64,000 bases of DNA from Flavobacteriales bacterium (GTDB taxonomy: Bacteria; Bacteroidota; Bacteroidia; Flavobacteriales_F; PHOS-HE28). A model generated the notes under the pieces. That model did no database searches, had not been told where the DNA came from, and saw nothing but the letters and a program-made list of their open reading frames with translations. Positions 17,715-26,549 of this stretch are shown here, in pieces (position 1 is the first letter of the stretch; the number at the start of each line of letters is the position of its first letter). Made by a program: the position numbers and the translations under genes. The stretch lies in assembly GCA_019638115.1 (NCBI GenBank), contig JAHBUK010000001.1, positions 434,001-498,000 on the forward strand. The letters are read 5' to 3'.

Positions 17715-18025
17715 TGTGAAGATGACCAGATGTGGAAATGTGAAGATGGCCCCCAAAGCGGGGATGTGGAGATGACCAGATGTGGAGATGTGAAAATGGC
17801 CCCCAAAGCGGGGATGTGAAGATGACCAGATGTGGAAATGGCCCCAATGTGGAGATGTGAAAATGACCAGATGTGGAGATGGCTCGATGTGGAACTGTGG
17901 TCATGCCGGGATCCCATTTTCACATCCTCTCATCATCCTCTCATCTTCACATCCTCTCATCTTCACATCCTCACATCCTCACATCTTCACATCTTCACAT
18001 CTTCACATCCTCTCATCTTCCCCCC
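17715..18025. repeat. Strand-asymmetric low-complexity repeat pair (GA-rich arm, CT-rich arm)
   Basis: From 17715 to about 17885 the plus strand is built of variants of GATGACCAGATGTGGAGATG and GATGGCCCCCAAAGCGGGG. From about 17918 to 18025 it is built of CATCTTCACATC and CATCCTCTCATC, which are reverse complements of the first arm's GATGTGAAGATG. The two arms could pair into a long imperfect hairpin. There is no gene in these 358 bases. It separates the M23 gene from the MerR gene. Confidence 0.75.
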
Positions 18026-18072
18026 CCCGATTCCTTCTTTAGTAGCTTGCGCCGGCGTATCCTGATGCCCTG

Positions 18073-18453
18073 ATGCCTTACAAGGAAAAAACCATCGAAA
18101 AGCTCTATTGGACCATCGGCGAGGTGGCTGCCGAGCTTGAGGTGAACACCTCCTTGATCCGCCATTGGGAGAAGGAGATCGGCATGGTGCGGCCCAAGCG
18201 CACGGGTCGCGGTGACCGGCTTTACACCCGCAAGGAGATCGACCTGCTGAAGCGCATCCAGCACTTGGTGAAGGACCAGGGCTTCACGTTGCAAGGTGCC
18301 CGGGAACAGTTGCGCAAAGGAGCGGCCAACGCAGGCCCCGCAGAGGATGTGCACGCCGAGCTGCGCGAACGCCTGCTGCGGATACGCACCCAGCTGCTCG
18401 AGCTCAGCGTGGGGGCCGAAACGGTTCAGCAGTACGACCCGGTGGAGAGGTAG
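18073..18453 (+). CDS. MerR-family transcriptional regulator
   Basis: A 126-residue protein. Residues 11-80 are a MerR winged helix (YWTIGEVAAELEVNTSLIRH, WEKEIGMVRP, GRGDRLYTRKEIDLL). A short helix (residues 95-120) follows with no cysteines or other visible effector site. It lies downstream of the M23 peptidase as in other Bacteroidota. Target unknown. Its last 28 bases overlap the 3' end of the converging hldD gene. Confidence 0.85.
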   Translation: MPYKEKTIEKLYWTIGEVAAELEVNTSLIRHWEKEIGMVRPKRTGRGDRLYTRKEIDLLKRIQHLVKDQGFTLQGAREQLRKGAANAGPAEDVHAELRERLLRIRTQLLELSVGAETVQQYDPVER

Positions 18454-19394
18454 TCGGTAATGTATTCCCGTACCCCTTCCTCCAGCGTGGTGAACGGCTT
18501 ATCGTAGCCGATGCCCTGCAGCTTGCTCATGTCGGCCTCGGTGTAGTACTGGTACTTGTCGCGGATGTCCGCCGGGGTGTCCACGAAGGAGATCTGCTCC
18601 TCCTTCCCCATGGCCTTGAAGGTGGCGCGCACAAGATCCAGGAAAGTGCGTGCCTTGCCGCTGCCCAGATTGTAGAGCCCGCTATTCTTGCGGTGTTCCA
18701 TCAGGAAGAGGCACACGTTGCACACGTCCTTCACATACACGAAGTCGCGCAGCTGCTCCCCATCCTTGTAGTCGGGGTTGTGGCTGCGGAAGAGCTTCAT
18801 GCCGCCCGTGGCGCTGATCTGGTTGAAGGCATGGAACACCACGCTGGCCATGCGGCCTTTGTGGTACTCGTTGGGCCCGTAAACGTTGAAGAACTTGAGG
18901 CCGGCCCAGAAGAAGGGTTTCCGCTCCTGTCCGAGCGCCCACTTGTCAAAATCGTTCTTGCTGTCACCGTAGGGGTTGAGCGGCTTCAACTGGTACGGAA
19001 GCGCATCGTCCTTGTCGCTGTAGCCCAGTTCGCCGCCGCCATACGTGGCCGCGCTGGAAGCATAGACCAGCGGGATGCCGTAATTCACGCAGGCCTCCCA
19101 CATGCGCTGGCTGTAGTGCAGGTTCAGCTCGTCGAAGATGGCCTTGTTGAACTCGGTGGTGTCCGTGCGTGCACCCAGGTGGAAGATGAACTGCACGAGC
19201 TTCTGGTTGGCATCCAACCAGGTGAAGAAGTCCTTGCGGTCCACGCGGGCGGTGAGCGTCTTGCCCGCCAGGTTGGGGGCCTTGTCCGCGCGGCTGAAGT
19301 CATCCACCGCCACGATGTCCTGCCAGCCTTGGCGCAGGAGTTCGCCCACCAAGGCACTGCCGATGAAGCCTGCTGCTCCGGTCACTATGATCAT
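18426..19394 (-). CDS. hldD: ADP-L-glycero-D-manno-heptose 6-epimerase
   Basis: A 322-residue extended short-chain dehydrogenase. The start was set at 19394 so that the Rossmann motif is N-terminal (MIIVTGAAGFIGSALV). The HldD-specific features are SSAATYGGGELGYSD, the YGDSK active-site motif, and KFFNVYGPNEYHKG. It makes ADP-L-glycero-D-manno-heptose for the lipopolysaccharide inner core, so a Gram-negative envelope with heptose is implied. It converges with the MerR gene. Confidence 0.92.
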   Translation of the reverse strand: MIIVTGAAGFIGSALVGELLRQGWQDIVAVDDFSRADKAPNLAGKTLTARVDRKDFFTWLDANQKLVQFIFHLGARTDTTEFNKAIFDELNLHYSQRMWEACVNYGIPLVYASSAATYGGGELGYSDKDDALPYQLKPLNPYGDSKNDFDKWALGQERKPFFWAGLKFFNVYGPNEYHKGRMASVVFHAFNQISATGGMKLFRSHNPDYKDGEQLRDFVYVKDVCNVCLFLMEHRKNSGLYNLGSGKARTFLDLVRATFKAMGKEEQISFVDTPADIRDKYQYYTEADMSKLQGIGYDKPFTTLEEGVREYITDYLSTGSYC

Positions 19395-19486
19395 GCCCGC
19401 GAAGGTACCGGTGAACAAGGCGCCGCTCCAAGGGTTCCATTGCGGTGCGCAGGAACGCGCTTGTGCCCAACCTACCTTTACACCCG

Positions 19487-19906
19487 ATGCCCATTGTACA
19501 CATCACCCGCCGGGAGCGCTTCTGTGCATCGCACCGGCTGGCCCGTCCGGACTGGAGCGATGCCAAGAACCTGGAGGTCTTCGGCAAGTGCTCCAACCCC
19601 AATGGCCACGGCCACAACTACGTGCTCTGGGTAACGGTGGCCGGTCAGCAGGACCCGGAGACGAGCTTCGTCACCGACCTCAGCCTGCTGAGCCGCATCA
19701 TCAAGGAGCACGTGATCGACCAGCTCGACCACAAGAACATCGACCTGGACGTGCCCTTCATGAAAGGCCGATACAGCAGCACGGAGAATCTGTGCGTGGC
19801 CATTTGGGAGCAGCTGCAAGGGCCGGTGAGCGCGCTGGGTGTGCAGTTGAAGACCGTGAAGGTGGAGGAGACCGAGAACAACTATGCGGAGTATCATGGC
19901 GAATAG
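19487..19906 (+). CDS. 6-pyruvoyl-tetrahydropterin synthase / QueD-family protein
   Basis: A 139-residue protein, start at 19487 ([18 protein letters not shown]). Zinc ligands are His in CASHRL and the two His of GHGHNY. The catalytic Cys is in GKCSNPNG, the Asp-His pair in QLDHKNID, and the Glu in VEETENN. The [12 protein letters not shown] form resembles PTPS more than typical QueD. It overlaps folE, so the pair GTP to dihydroneopterin triphosphate to a tetrahydropterin is made together, feeding either biopterin or queuosine. The sequence alone does not decide which. Confidence 0.88.
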   Translation: MPIVHITRRERFCASHRLARPDWSDAKNLEVFGKCSNPNGHGHNYVLWVTVAGQQDPETSFVTDLSLLSRIIKEHVIDQLDHKNIDLDVPFMKGRYSSTENLCVAIWEQLQGPVSALGVQLKTVKVEETENNYAEYHGE

Positions 19907-20525
19907 CGAGCACGAAACCACCGGCGAAGGCTACGAGCGCATCGACCAGTATGATCCCGCCTCGATAGAACGGATCAGCGGGCACTACGGCGAGATCCTT
20001 TCCGCCATTGGCGAGGACCCTGAACGCGAAGGTCTCAAACGCACTCCGGAGCGCGTCGCCAAAGCCCTGCAATACCTCACCCACGGCTACGACCTGGATC
20101 CGGCAGCCATCCTGCGGAGCGCCATGTTCACCGAGGATTACAGCCAGATGGTGGTGGTGAAGGACATCGAGGTGTACAGCATGTGCGAGCACCACATGCT
20201 GCCCTTCTTCGGCAAGGCACACGTGGCCTACATCCCGAACGGACGCATTGTGGGCCTGAGCAAGATCCCCCGCGTGGTGGACGCTTATGCCCGGCGTCTG
20301 CAGGTGCAGGAACGCCTCACCAACGAGATCCGCGACTGCATCCAGGAGACCCTGCAACCACTGGGCGTGGCCGTGGTGATGGAATGCAGCCATCTTTGCA
20401 TGCAGATGCGGGGGATACAGAAGCAGAACTCGGTGACCACCACTTCGGCGTTCACCGGTATCTTTCTCGACGACCACCGCACCCGCGAGGAATTCATCAA
20501 ACTGATCGGCACACGACTACATTGA
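19896..20525 (+). CDS. folE: GTP cyclohydrolase I
   Basis: About 209 residues from the ATG at 19896 (an ATG at 19884 would add four). It overlaps the end of the PTPS-like gene. It has the family motifs [24 protein letters not shown] (zinc Cys and His), [20 protein letters not shown] and the second zinc Cys region [11 protein letters not shown]. It makes dihydroneopterin triphosphate for folate, and with the upstream gene for tetrahydropterin or queuosine precursors. The first 25 residues are acidic and probably disordered. Confidence 0.95.
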   Translation: MANSEHETTGEGYERIDQYDPASIERISGHYGEILSAIGEDPEREGLKRTPERVAKALQYLTHGYDLDPAAILRSAMFTEDYSQMVVVKDIEVYSMCEHHMLPFFGKAHVAYIPNGRIVGLSKIPRVVDAYARRLQVQERLTNEIRDCIQETLQPLGVAVVMECSHLCMQMRGIQKQNSVTTTSAFTGIFLDDHRTREEFIKLIGTRLH

Positions 20526-20530
20526 GCCTT

Positions 20531-20565
20531 CGTTGTTCGTTGTCCAATGGACACACCGAACAACG
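20531..20565. terminator. Hairpin just after folE
   Basis: CGTTGTTCG (20531) pairs with CGAACAACG (20557), with an inner stem TGTCCA/TGGACA. A further CGAACAACG copy lies at 20571. The hairpin lies 6 bases after the folE stop. There is no T-run, so a terminator role is uncertain. Confidence 0.45.
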
Positions 20566-20589
20566 CTCACCGAACAACGACCCACGAAC

Positions 20590-21342
20590 ATGGAAAACCA
20601 GAACAGCTTCCCCACCCCACAAAGCGGACAGGTCATTTATGGCCCGGATGCCGATGTCAGCGCCAACATCCGCACCTTCCTGGCCAGCGTGTTCAGCTAC
20701 ATGACCTTGGCCCTGGTGATCAGCGGCGCCATGGCCTGGTGGTTCGGCACCGACATGGAGAAGATGGCACTGCTCTTCAAGCCCGATGGAACGGGCCCGA
20801 GCATTGCCGGCTGGATCGTGATGTTCGCCCCGCTGGGCCTGGTGTTCCTCATGGGCGGTCTGGTGGAGAAGCTTAGCGGCCCCGTGCTGCTGCTCACCTT
20901 CATCGCCTTCGCGGCCATCATGGGCGTAAGCTTCAGCTACATCTTCATCATCTACCCGCTCACGGCCATCGCCAACGTGTTCTTCATCACGGCCGCGGTG
21001 TTCGGCATCATGGCCTTTGCCGGGTACACCACCAAGACCGACCTCACCAAGCTGGGCAGCCTGCTGTTCATCGGCCTCATCGGCATCATCCTCGGCTCGC
21101 TCGCCAACGCCTTCATCTTCAAGAGCGGCACCATGGACTACATCATCACCATCATCGGTGTGGTGGTGTTCACCGGCCTCACCGCCTACCACGTACAGCG
21201 CCTCAAGACCATGGGCGAGAGCGTGATGAACGGCACGGAAAGCGCCCAGAAGATGGCCTTGATGGGGGCGCTCAGCCTCTACCTGGCCTTCATCAACCTC
21301 TTCCTGATGTTGCTGCGCCTGTTCGGCGGGCGCAGGGATTAG
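20590..21342 (+). CDS. Bax inhibitor-1 / YccA-family membrane protein
   Basis: A 250-residue protein with a polar N-terminus (MENQNSFPTPQSGQVIYG) and seven hydrophobic segments of the BI-1/TMBIM fold. The final segment ends LFLMLLRLFGGRRD, where Asp and Arg residues match the family's charged C-terminal end. Members are Ca2+ leak or stress-related membrane proteins or interact with FtsH. The role here is not known. It stands alone between folE and fabD. Confidence 0.85.
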   Translation: MENQNSFPTPQSGQVIYGPDADVSANIRTFLASVFSYMTLALVISGAMAWWFGTDMEKMALLFKPDGTGPSIAGWIVMFAPLGLVFLMGGLVEKLSGPVLLLTFIAFAAIMGVSFSYIFIIYPLTAIANVFFITAAVFGIMAFAGYTTKTDLTKLGSLLFIGLIGIILGSLANAFIFKSGTMDYIITIIGVVVFTGLTAYHVQRLKTMGESVMNGTESAQKMALMGALSLYLAFINLFLMLLRLFGGRRD

Positions 21343-21359
21343 GCGCAATTGAATTAGGG

Positions 21360-21447
21360 TTGTTGAGGAGTTGAGAAGTTGCAAGTTGGTAGTTGTGCCA
21401 ACGCCTTCAACTCCTCAACCTCTCAACTCCTCAACCTCTCAACTTCC
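21360..21447. repeat. GTTGAGGAGTTGAG-type inverted repeat
   Basis: The left arm GTTGAGGAGTTGAGAAGTTG (21362-21381) is mirrored by repeated CAACTCCTCAACCTCTCAACT on the right (from about 21408). It ends four bases before the fabD ATG, so it must lie in or next to the fabD leader. The same unit appears inside the rsgA coding region near 44629-44667. Confidence 0.65.
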
Positions 21448-21450
21448 CCA

Positions 21451-22326
21451 ATGACCGCATACGTTTTCCCCGGACAAGGCAGCCAGTTCCCCGGCATGGG
21501 CAAGGACCTGTATGATGCCGACAGCAACGCGCGCATCTGGTTCGAGCACGCCAACGACATCCTGGGCTTCAACCTCACCAACGTGATGTTCACGGGCAGC
21601 GAGGCCGACCTGAAGCAAACGAACGTTACCCAGCCCGCGATCTTCCTGCACAGCGTGGTGAAGGCCAAAGTGCTGGGCGATGCGTTCCAACCCGCCATGG
21701 TGGCCGGGCACAGCCTGGGCGAGTTCAGCGCACTGGTGGCCGCCGGTGCCATGGAGTTCGCCGATGGTTTGAAACTGGTGGCCGCGCGTGCCAATGCTAT
21801 GCAGAAGGCCTGCGAACTGCAGCCGAGCACCATGGCCGCGATCCTGGGCCTGGAGGACGAGAAGGTGGAAGAGGTCTGCAAGACCATCCCCGGTGTGGTC
21901 GTGCCCGCCAATTACAACTGCCCTGGCCAATTGGTTATCAGTGGCAGCGTGGAGTCCGTGAACGCCGCCTGCGAGGCCTTGAAGGCCGCCGGAGCCAAGC
22001 GCGCACTGGTGCTGCAGGTGGGCGGCGCCTTCCACAGCCCACTGATGGAGCCCGCCCGCGTGGAACTGGAAACGGCCATCGCCTTCACCCCCATCGTGAA
22101 CCCGCGCTGCCCCGTTTACCAGAACGTGGATGCCCGCCCGCACACCGATCCCGCCCGCATCAAGGCCAACCTGATCGCGCAACTCACCGCACCTGTACGC
22201 TGGACCCAGACCATGCAGCACATGCTGGCCGATGGCTGCAGCAAGGTGGTTGAAGTGGGCCCCGGCAATGTGTTGCAGGGGCTGTTCAAGAAGGTGAATA
22301 GGGAGTTGGAGACGGCGGCCGGATGA
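21451..22326 (+). CDS. fabD: Malonyl-CoA:ACP transacylase
   Basis: A 291-residue enzyme of fatty acid synthesis. The start at 21451 gives MTAYVFPGQGSQFPGMG. The nucleophile Ser88 lies in AGHSLGEFSAL, and the His partner is in GGAFHSPLM near residue 196. The C-terminal part contains PVRWTQTM and EVGPGNVLQGLFKK. The last 165 bases are present a second time at 23934-24098 with about 17 mismatches and no indels. Confidence 0.95.
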   Translation: MTAYVFPGQGSQFPGMGKDLYDADSNARIWFEHANDILGFNLTNVMFTGSEADLKQTNVTQPAIFLHSVVKAKVLGDAFQPAMVAGHSLGEFSALVAAGAMEFADGLKLVAARANAMQKACELQPSTMAAILGLEDEKVEEVCKTIPGVVVPANYNCPGQLVISGSVESVNAACEALKAAGAKRALVLQVGGAFHSPLMEPARVELETAIAFTPIVNPRCPVYQNVDARPHTDPARIKANLIAQLTAPVRWTQTMQHMLADGCSKVVEVGPGNVLQGLFKKVNRELETAAG

Positions 22327-22353
22327 AGGTACCATGCGTATATTCGCATTTAC

Positions 22354-23902
22354 ATGATGCGCCGTGGATTGATTTTTTTAGCGCTTTGGAGCATACCCCT
22401 GCTTGAAGCTGCAGCCCAGGGCTTAGGTAACGAGAACAACCGGCGATATGCTTTTGGCCAGCATCTTGGCAACGACTTCACGACCGAACTAGAGTACTTC
22501 AAGGACGAAGCCTACTTGATGGTAGCTCGCATAGATACAGGCGTGGGTAGCAATCGACGCACTTGGATCGGCCTATCTGTGCTTGATATATCTCTGGACA
22601 AGATATCCGAAAGGAGACTGGATCACCCGGTGAACTTTTTCAGCATCAACACCTCTCATGGGAACCATACATCAAGAGTGAGCGATGGTTACCTCGTGTT
22701 AACCAGTGTTTATGACAGCACTAGTTTGCTCTCAGGCTACCTTTTCAAACTCAATGAGCAACTTGACACGATCTGGACAAGGTTATACAGCGACGGCCAA
22801 GCCAGCTTCACGGCGCAAGAACTGTTACCAATGAGCGATGGTTTCAGTTTGGTCGGCACAACCTTCAGCACTCCATCAAAGGGGATGGTTTACCGCTTGG
22901 ATAATGCTGGAAATGAACAATGGTCAGCGACCGTTGGCTCTCCCGAATACAGCTACTCAATCCATGGTGGAGTACGCACCTCCGATGACGGAATGGTACT
23001 CGTTGGCAACCGTCGTTCAAGTAATAACGTCAAGCGTGCCATTGCAATAAGACTGTCTTCAACAGGAGAAGTTATCTGGGAACAACCCTATACCGCATTC
23101 AGCCATGGAGATGTATTCCAAAGCATCATAGCATTATCATCGGGGGGCTTTGTCATGGTTGGAGCGTCCGACACGATCCCCGGATGGGTCGACCGGTTAA
23201 AACAGTACGTAGTTCGGATCAACGAAGCAGGTGATACGCTCTGGACCAAGCTCATTGATGAACCGGCTTCGAACAATCGGTGCCTTTGGGACCTGATCGA
23301 GCTACCTGACGGGAACCTGATCGCTGTCGGAATGATCGATCTGGAGACTTCCTTTTCCTGGAAGGGTTCCGTTACCAAGCTGAGCAGTGATGGTGAGGTG
23401 CTCTGGCACAATTGGTATCAATACACGGATAGTACGGCATCGGCTAGTAATGGCTGGCTTATGGAGGTGATGCTCGACCGCGATCCGAATTACATCCTTT
23501 GCGCAGGCACTCTGTATCCCGTTCCGTTCAGCGATCCGGTTGACTTCGACGTGGATAGTTGGTTGATCCGCCTGGATATGGATGGATGCCTGGTGCCCGG
23601 ATGTAACCTTGTAACGGGCATCAACACCCAGTATGTAGGCATGGGTGAAGCCTTAAGGTTGCAACCCAGCTACGCGTTACACGACACTGCACATCGGCTT
23701 GCCAAGCCAGATGAACCTCTGCGACCCACTCCTACTTACTATCCTTAGTAGTGATGGCAAGCGCATTCATGAACAAGTCTTGCCTGATCGAATGGAACAT
23801 GCTTTGGAGATCGACTTGCTCCATTACACAAGTGGACTTTATTACGTCCATCTTTCCAGCGGATCCGCTTGGCTGGCAGGGGTGAAACTTATGGTCGAAT
23901 AG
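22354..23902 (+). pseudogene. Secreted beta-propeller-like T9SS protein gene, frameshifted in the sorting domain
   Basis: The first frame (22354-23748, 464 residues) starts with a signal peptide (MMRRGLIFLALWSIPLLEAAAQ), followed by a series of beta-propeller-like blades (LSSTGEVIWEQPY, TKLSSDGEVLWHNWY, VVRINEAGDTLWTKLID). At its end ALRL should lead into a YPNPA motif, but about five bases are missing near 23661. From there another frame reads NPATRYTTLHIGLPSQ, LTILSSDGKRIHEQ, YTSGLYYVHLSSG, KLMVE and stops at 23902, the rest of a T9SS type A domain. As read, the protein would lack a working sorting tail. It lies between two copies of the fabD 3' end and has lower GC than its neighbours. Confidence 0.75.
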
Positions 23903-23933
23903 TCAAAGTATGAACGCCGACCGCCCACCCGAA

Positions 23934-24098
23934 AAGGCCAACCTGATCGTACAACTCACAGCACCCGTACGCTGGACGCAGACCATGCAGCAAATGCTGG
24001 CCGATGGCTGCAACAAGGCGGTGGAAGTGGGCCCCGGCAATGTGTTGCAGGGGCTGTTCAAGAAGGTGAGCAGGGAGGTGGATAAGGCGGCTGCGTGA
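23934..24098 (+). pseudogene. Orphan copy of the fabD 3' end
   Basis: In frame it reads KANLIVQLTAPVRWTQTM, then QQMLADGCNKAVEVGPGN and VLQGLFKKVSREVDKAAA, then TGA. It is the same length as fabD 22162-22326. I count 17 base differences and 9 mostly conservative residue differences. No start or active-site region is present, so it cannot be functional. Its conserved frame and stop suggest it was part of a working fabD until the neighbouring gene arrived. Confidence 0.8.
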
Positions 24099-24313
24099 TG
24101 CTCAAGTTGAGCGAACCGTGGGTGCGCCACTTGCTCACGCAACCAGAAACCGGCATGGGCTATCAAATCGCCATTGTCAATTTGAAGGATGGCCGCGTGT
24201 TCCAACACGTCATCATTATTGGGGATGAGGTCCACGAGGTTGATTGCTCACCTCATGTTCCGTTCACCAACGCTGACATTCTGGATATTGAAGTTCGCAA
24301 CGGACTCGAATGA
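24098..24313 (+). CDS. Small conserved-looking hypothetical protein
   Basis: A 71-residue protein starting MLKLSEPWVRHLLTQPETGM, whose ATG overlaps the stop of the orphan fabD end (TGATG). It contains a beta-strand-rich core (YQIAIVNLKDGRVFQHVIII) and an acidic end (PFTNADILDIEV). I do not recognise a named family. Similar short proteins occur in toxin-antitoxin-rich accessory regions, and a RelE-like pair follows here. Function unknown. Confidence 0.55.
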   Translation: MLKLSEPWVRHLLTQPETGMGYQIAIVNLKDGRVFQHVIIIGDEVHEVDCSPHVPFTNADILDIEVRNGLE

Positions 24314-24381
24314 GACCGGTATTGTTAGCCGTTCCAGTTCACTAAGACTGTTGAAGGTCGCGCAAAGCGGACTCACAGCAT

Positions 24382-24681
24382 TCACCCCTTCATGGCCTTC
24401 GGATCCCGCCGTGAATCGAAGATGTCGGTGACTATGATCCGTTCCGGGGTGATGCGATAGATGATCTTGAACGGCCCAACGATAACCCGACGGTGTTGCA
24501 GACCGAGCACTTCAAGATCGGGTTCCAATTGACCACTGTACGCGTTGCCCTTCAGCCATTCCAACTTATCAGCAACCTGCCCCTGAAGCTCTCTGATGTA
24601 GCTGATGGAATGGGTTCTGGCCAACAAACGAAGCGTTCGCCGTTTGCTCTCGTTGGCCTGCGCTAATACGATCAGCTTCAC
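24382..24681 (-). CDS. RelE/ParE-family toxin
   Basis: A 99-residue basic protein with the RelE/ParE fold pattern: a helical N-terminal half (YIRELQGQVADKLEWL), then strands LEVLGLQHRRVIVGPFKIIY and ITPERIIVTDIFDSRRDPK. RelE-like toxins cut mRNA at the ribosome and ParE-like ones act on gyrase. Which applies is not clear. It is second in a two-gene operon: its ATG overlaps the antitoxin stop by 4 bases, the standard antitoxin-toxin order. Confidence 0.85.
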   Translation of the reverse strand: MKLIVLAQANESKRRTLRLLARTHSISYIRELQGQVADKLEWLKGNAYSGQLEPDLEVLGLQHRRVIVGPFKIIYRITPERIIVTDIFDSRRDPKAMKG

Positions 24682-24929
24682 GCGCGACGTTTGGTCTTCG
24701 GCTTCTTCGCGTACAAGCTCTCGATGAACTCATCCATGTCCTTGTTGAACTCCTCCAAGGTCTGAAAACGCCCTGCCTTCAGGTCCTCTTCAGCCTTCAA
24801 CGCCCGCTTTACCATGGCACTTTGCCGCACTGGCTTCTCAAGGACCTTGGCCACCCTTTCCAACACGGCTGGGTCCTTCACCGAATCGATGAGCTTCTTT
24901 AAATGGGCTTTGCGTTGCGGGATGGTCAT
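24678..24929 (-). CDS. Antitoxin of the RelE/ParE-like pair
   Basis: An 83-residue, highly charged, helix-rich protein (LEEFNKDMDEFIESL near the C-terminus, then a Lys/Arg tail KKPKTKRRA). It directly precedes and overlaps the toxin gene. It is related to the lone gene at 26253 (shared pattern EExLKAGxxxTxxEF). A DNA-binding fold is not obvious. Antitoxin function is inferred from position and size. Confidence 0.75.
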   Translation of the reverse strand: MTIPQRKAHLKKLIDSVKDPAVLERVAKVLEKPVRQSAMVKRALKAEEDLKAGRFQTLEEFNKDMDEFIESLYAKKPKTKRRA

Positions 24930-25017
24930 GCTCCTTTCTTGAACCCAAAGATAACCAGCGCACTATCCCGAAGGGTGCTCCGCGAGCCGTGTTGCTCCCG
25001 AACTTCGCGGCCGATCC

Positions 25018-26244
25018 ATGATCACCAAACCTCTGGCGCAACCTCCACAAGCCTCCGCTAAGGCTGCAGCCGGGCGCATGGTGCTTCCCATCCTCTTCGC
25101 CATCGCCTTCTCGCACCTGCTGAACGATACGGTGCAGTCGCTGATCCCTGCGATCTATCCGCTGGTGAAGGAGTCCTTCCAGTTGAGCTACGCGCAGATA
25201 GGGTTGATCACGCTCACCTTCCAGCTCACGGCCTCCATCCTGCAACCCTTGGTCGGCATGTGGACCGATAAGCGGCCGCAGCCCTTCGCACTGGTGGCGG
25301 GCATGGGCTCCACCTTGCTGGGCTTAGTGCTGCTGTCGCAAGCGCGGTCGTTCCCGATGATCATCGGGGCCGTGGCCTTTGTGGGTGTGGGTTCGTCCAT
25401 CTTCCATCCGGAGGCTTCGCGTATGGCCTACATGGCCGCAGGCGGTAGGCGCGCGTTGGCGCAGAGCGTGTTCCAACTCGGCGGAAATGCTGGATCGGCA
25501 TTGGGGCCGTTGCTCGCTGCCTTGATCATTGTGCCACTTGGGCAGGCCACCGTGGGCTGGTTCGTGGTGCTGCCGCTGATCGCCATGGTGGTGCTGTGGC
25601 GCGTGGGGCGCTGGTACCTGCGCGTGATGGCCATCCAGGCGCACCGGGCATCGCGTACGGCACAGGTGGTGCGGACAGCGCTGCCGAAGCGCAAAGTGAT
25701 CTTCATCGTTTCCATGCTCCTGCTGCTGATCTTCTCCAAGCAGTTCTACCTGGCCAGCATGACGAGCTACTACACCTTCTACCTCATCGGCCGTTTCGGC
25801 CTGTCCGTACAGGAGGCGCAGGTGCAGCTCTTCGTGTTCCTCTTCGCTGCGGCCATCGGCACCCTGGCAGGTGGTCTGCTGGCGGATCGTGTGGGCTACA
25901 AGAACATCATCTGGTTGTCCATCCTGGGAGCAGCCCCCTTCACCCTGCTCCTACCCTACGCGGACCAGCTGTGGACGAGCATCCTGGCGGCGAGCGCAGG
26001 CTTCATCCTGGCCTCGGCCTTCTCGGCGATCCTGGTCTATGCGCAACTGATGATACCCGGCCGCGTGGGCCTGGTCTCCGGCCTCTTCTTCGGGTTCGCG
26101 TTCGGCATGGCCGGCGTGGGTTCCGCAGTGCTTGGTCGCCTGGCGGATGCCACCAGCATCAACACCGTGTTCGCGGTGTGCTCCTTCCTGCCCTTGATCG
26201 GGCTGGTGTGCGTGTTCCTGCCGGACCAGAAACGGTTTGCGTGA
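25018..26244 (+). CDS. MFS transporter, fosmidomycin-resistance (Fsr) type
   Basis: A 408-residue protein with about 12 membrane segments. The N-terminal signature FSHLLNDTVQSLIPAIYPLV, followed by LTASILQPLVGMWTDKRPQP, is typical of the Fsr subfamily of drug:H+ antiporters, and GVGSSIFHPEASRMAY matches the conserved loop. Substrates are unknown, and resistance to fosmidomycin is only one known activity of the family. It points away from and lies between two related antitoxin genes (24678 and 26253). Confidence 0.88.
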   Translation: MITKPLAQPPQASAKAAAGRMVLPILFAIAFSHLLNDTVQSLIPAIYPLVKESFQLSYAQIGLITLTFQLTASILQPLVGMWTDKRPQPFALVAGMGSTLLGLVLLSQARSFPMIIGAVAFVGVGSSIFHPEASRMAYMAAGGRRALAQSVFQLGGNAGSALGPLLAALIIVPLGQATVGWFVVLPLIAMVVLWRVGRWYLRVMAIQAHRASRTAQVVRTALPKRKVIFIVSMLLLLIFSKQFYLASMTSYYTFYLIGRFGLSVQEAQVQLFVFLFAAAIGTLAGGLLADRVGYKNIIWLSILGAAPFTLLLPYADQLWTSILAASAGFILASAFSAILVYAQLMIPGRVGLVSGLFFGFAFGMAGVGSAVLGRLADATSINTVFAVCSFLPLIGLVCVFLPDQKRFA

Positions 26245-26252
26245 TGGGCTAA

Positions 26253-26507
26253 TTACTGAGCGCTAACAGCCTGTTCCGGCAAGGCTTCCATGAACTGCTC
26301 CATCTCGCGATCGAATTCATCCATAGTCTTGTACGTGCCCGCTTTGAGCTGCTCCTCGGATCGAAGCACCCTTTGGACCAGATCACTCTGAAAAGCAACA
26401 TCCCTTGTCTTCCTCTGCAGGACATTATCCACCAGATCAAGCACCGCAGCATCCTGCTCGGCCTCGATCAACTTCTTCAACAAAGCTTTCTTCGTCGCGG
26501 TGGTCAT
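26253..26507 (-). CDS. Lone antitoxin-like protein
   Basis: An 84-residue acidic helical protein starting MTTATKKALLKKLIEAEQD. It parallels the antitoxin at 24678 along its length (N-terminal KxxLKKLI, middle SDLVQRVLRSEEQLKAGTYK, end FDREMEQFMEAL). No toxin gene follows it. Downstream (minus direction) is the end of the oppositely oriented MFS gene. It could be an orphan antitoxin that neutralises the nearby toxin or others. Confidence 0.65.
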   Translation of the reverse strand: MTTATKKALLKKLIEAEQDAAVLDLVDNVLQRKTRDVAFQSDLVQRVLRSEEQLKAGTYKTMDEFDREMEQFMEALPEQAVSAQ

Positions 26508-26549
26508 GTCGTCAGCTTTGCCCAAAGCTAGTGCGGACCGCAGGCACTT

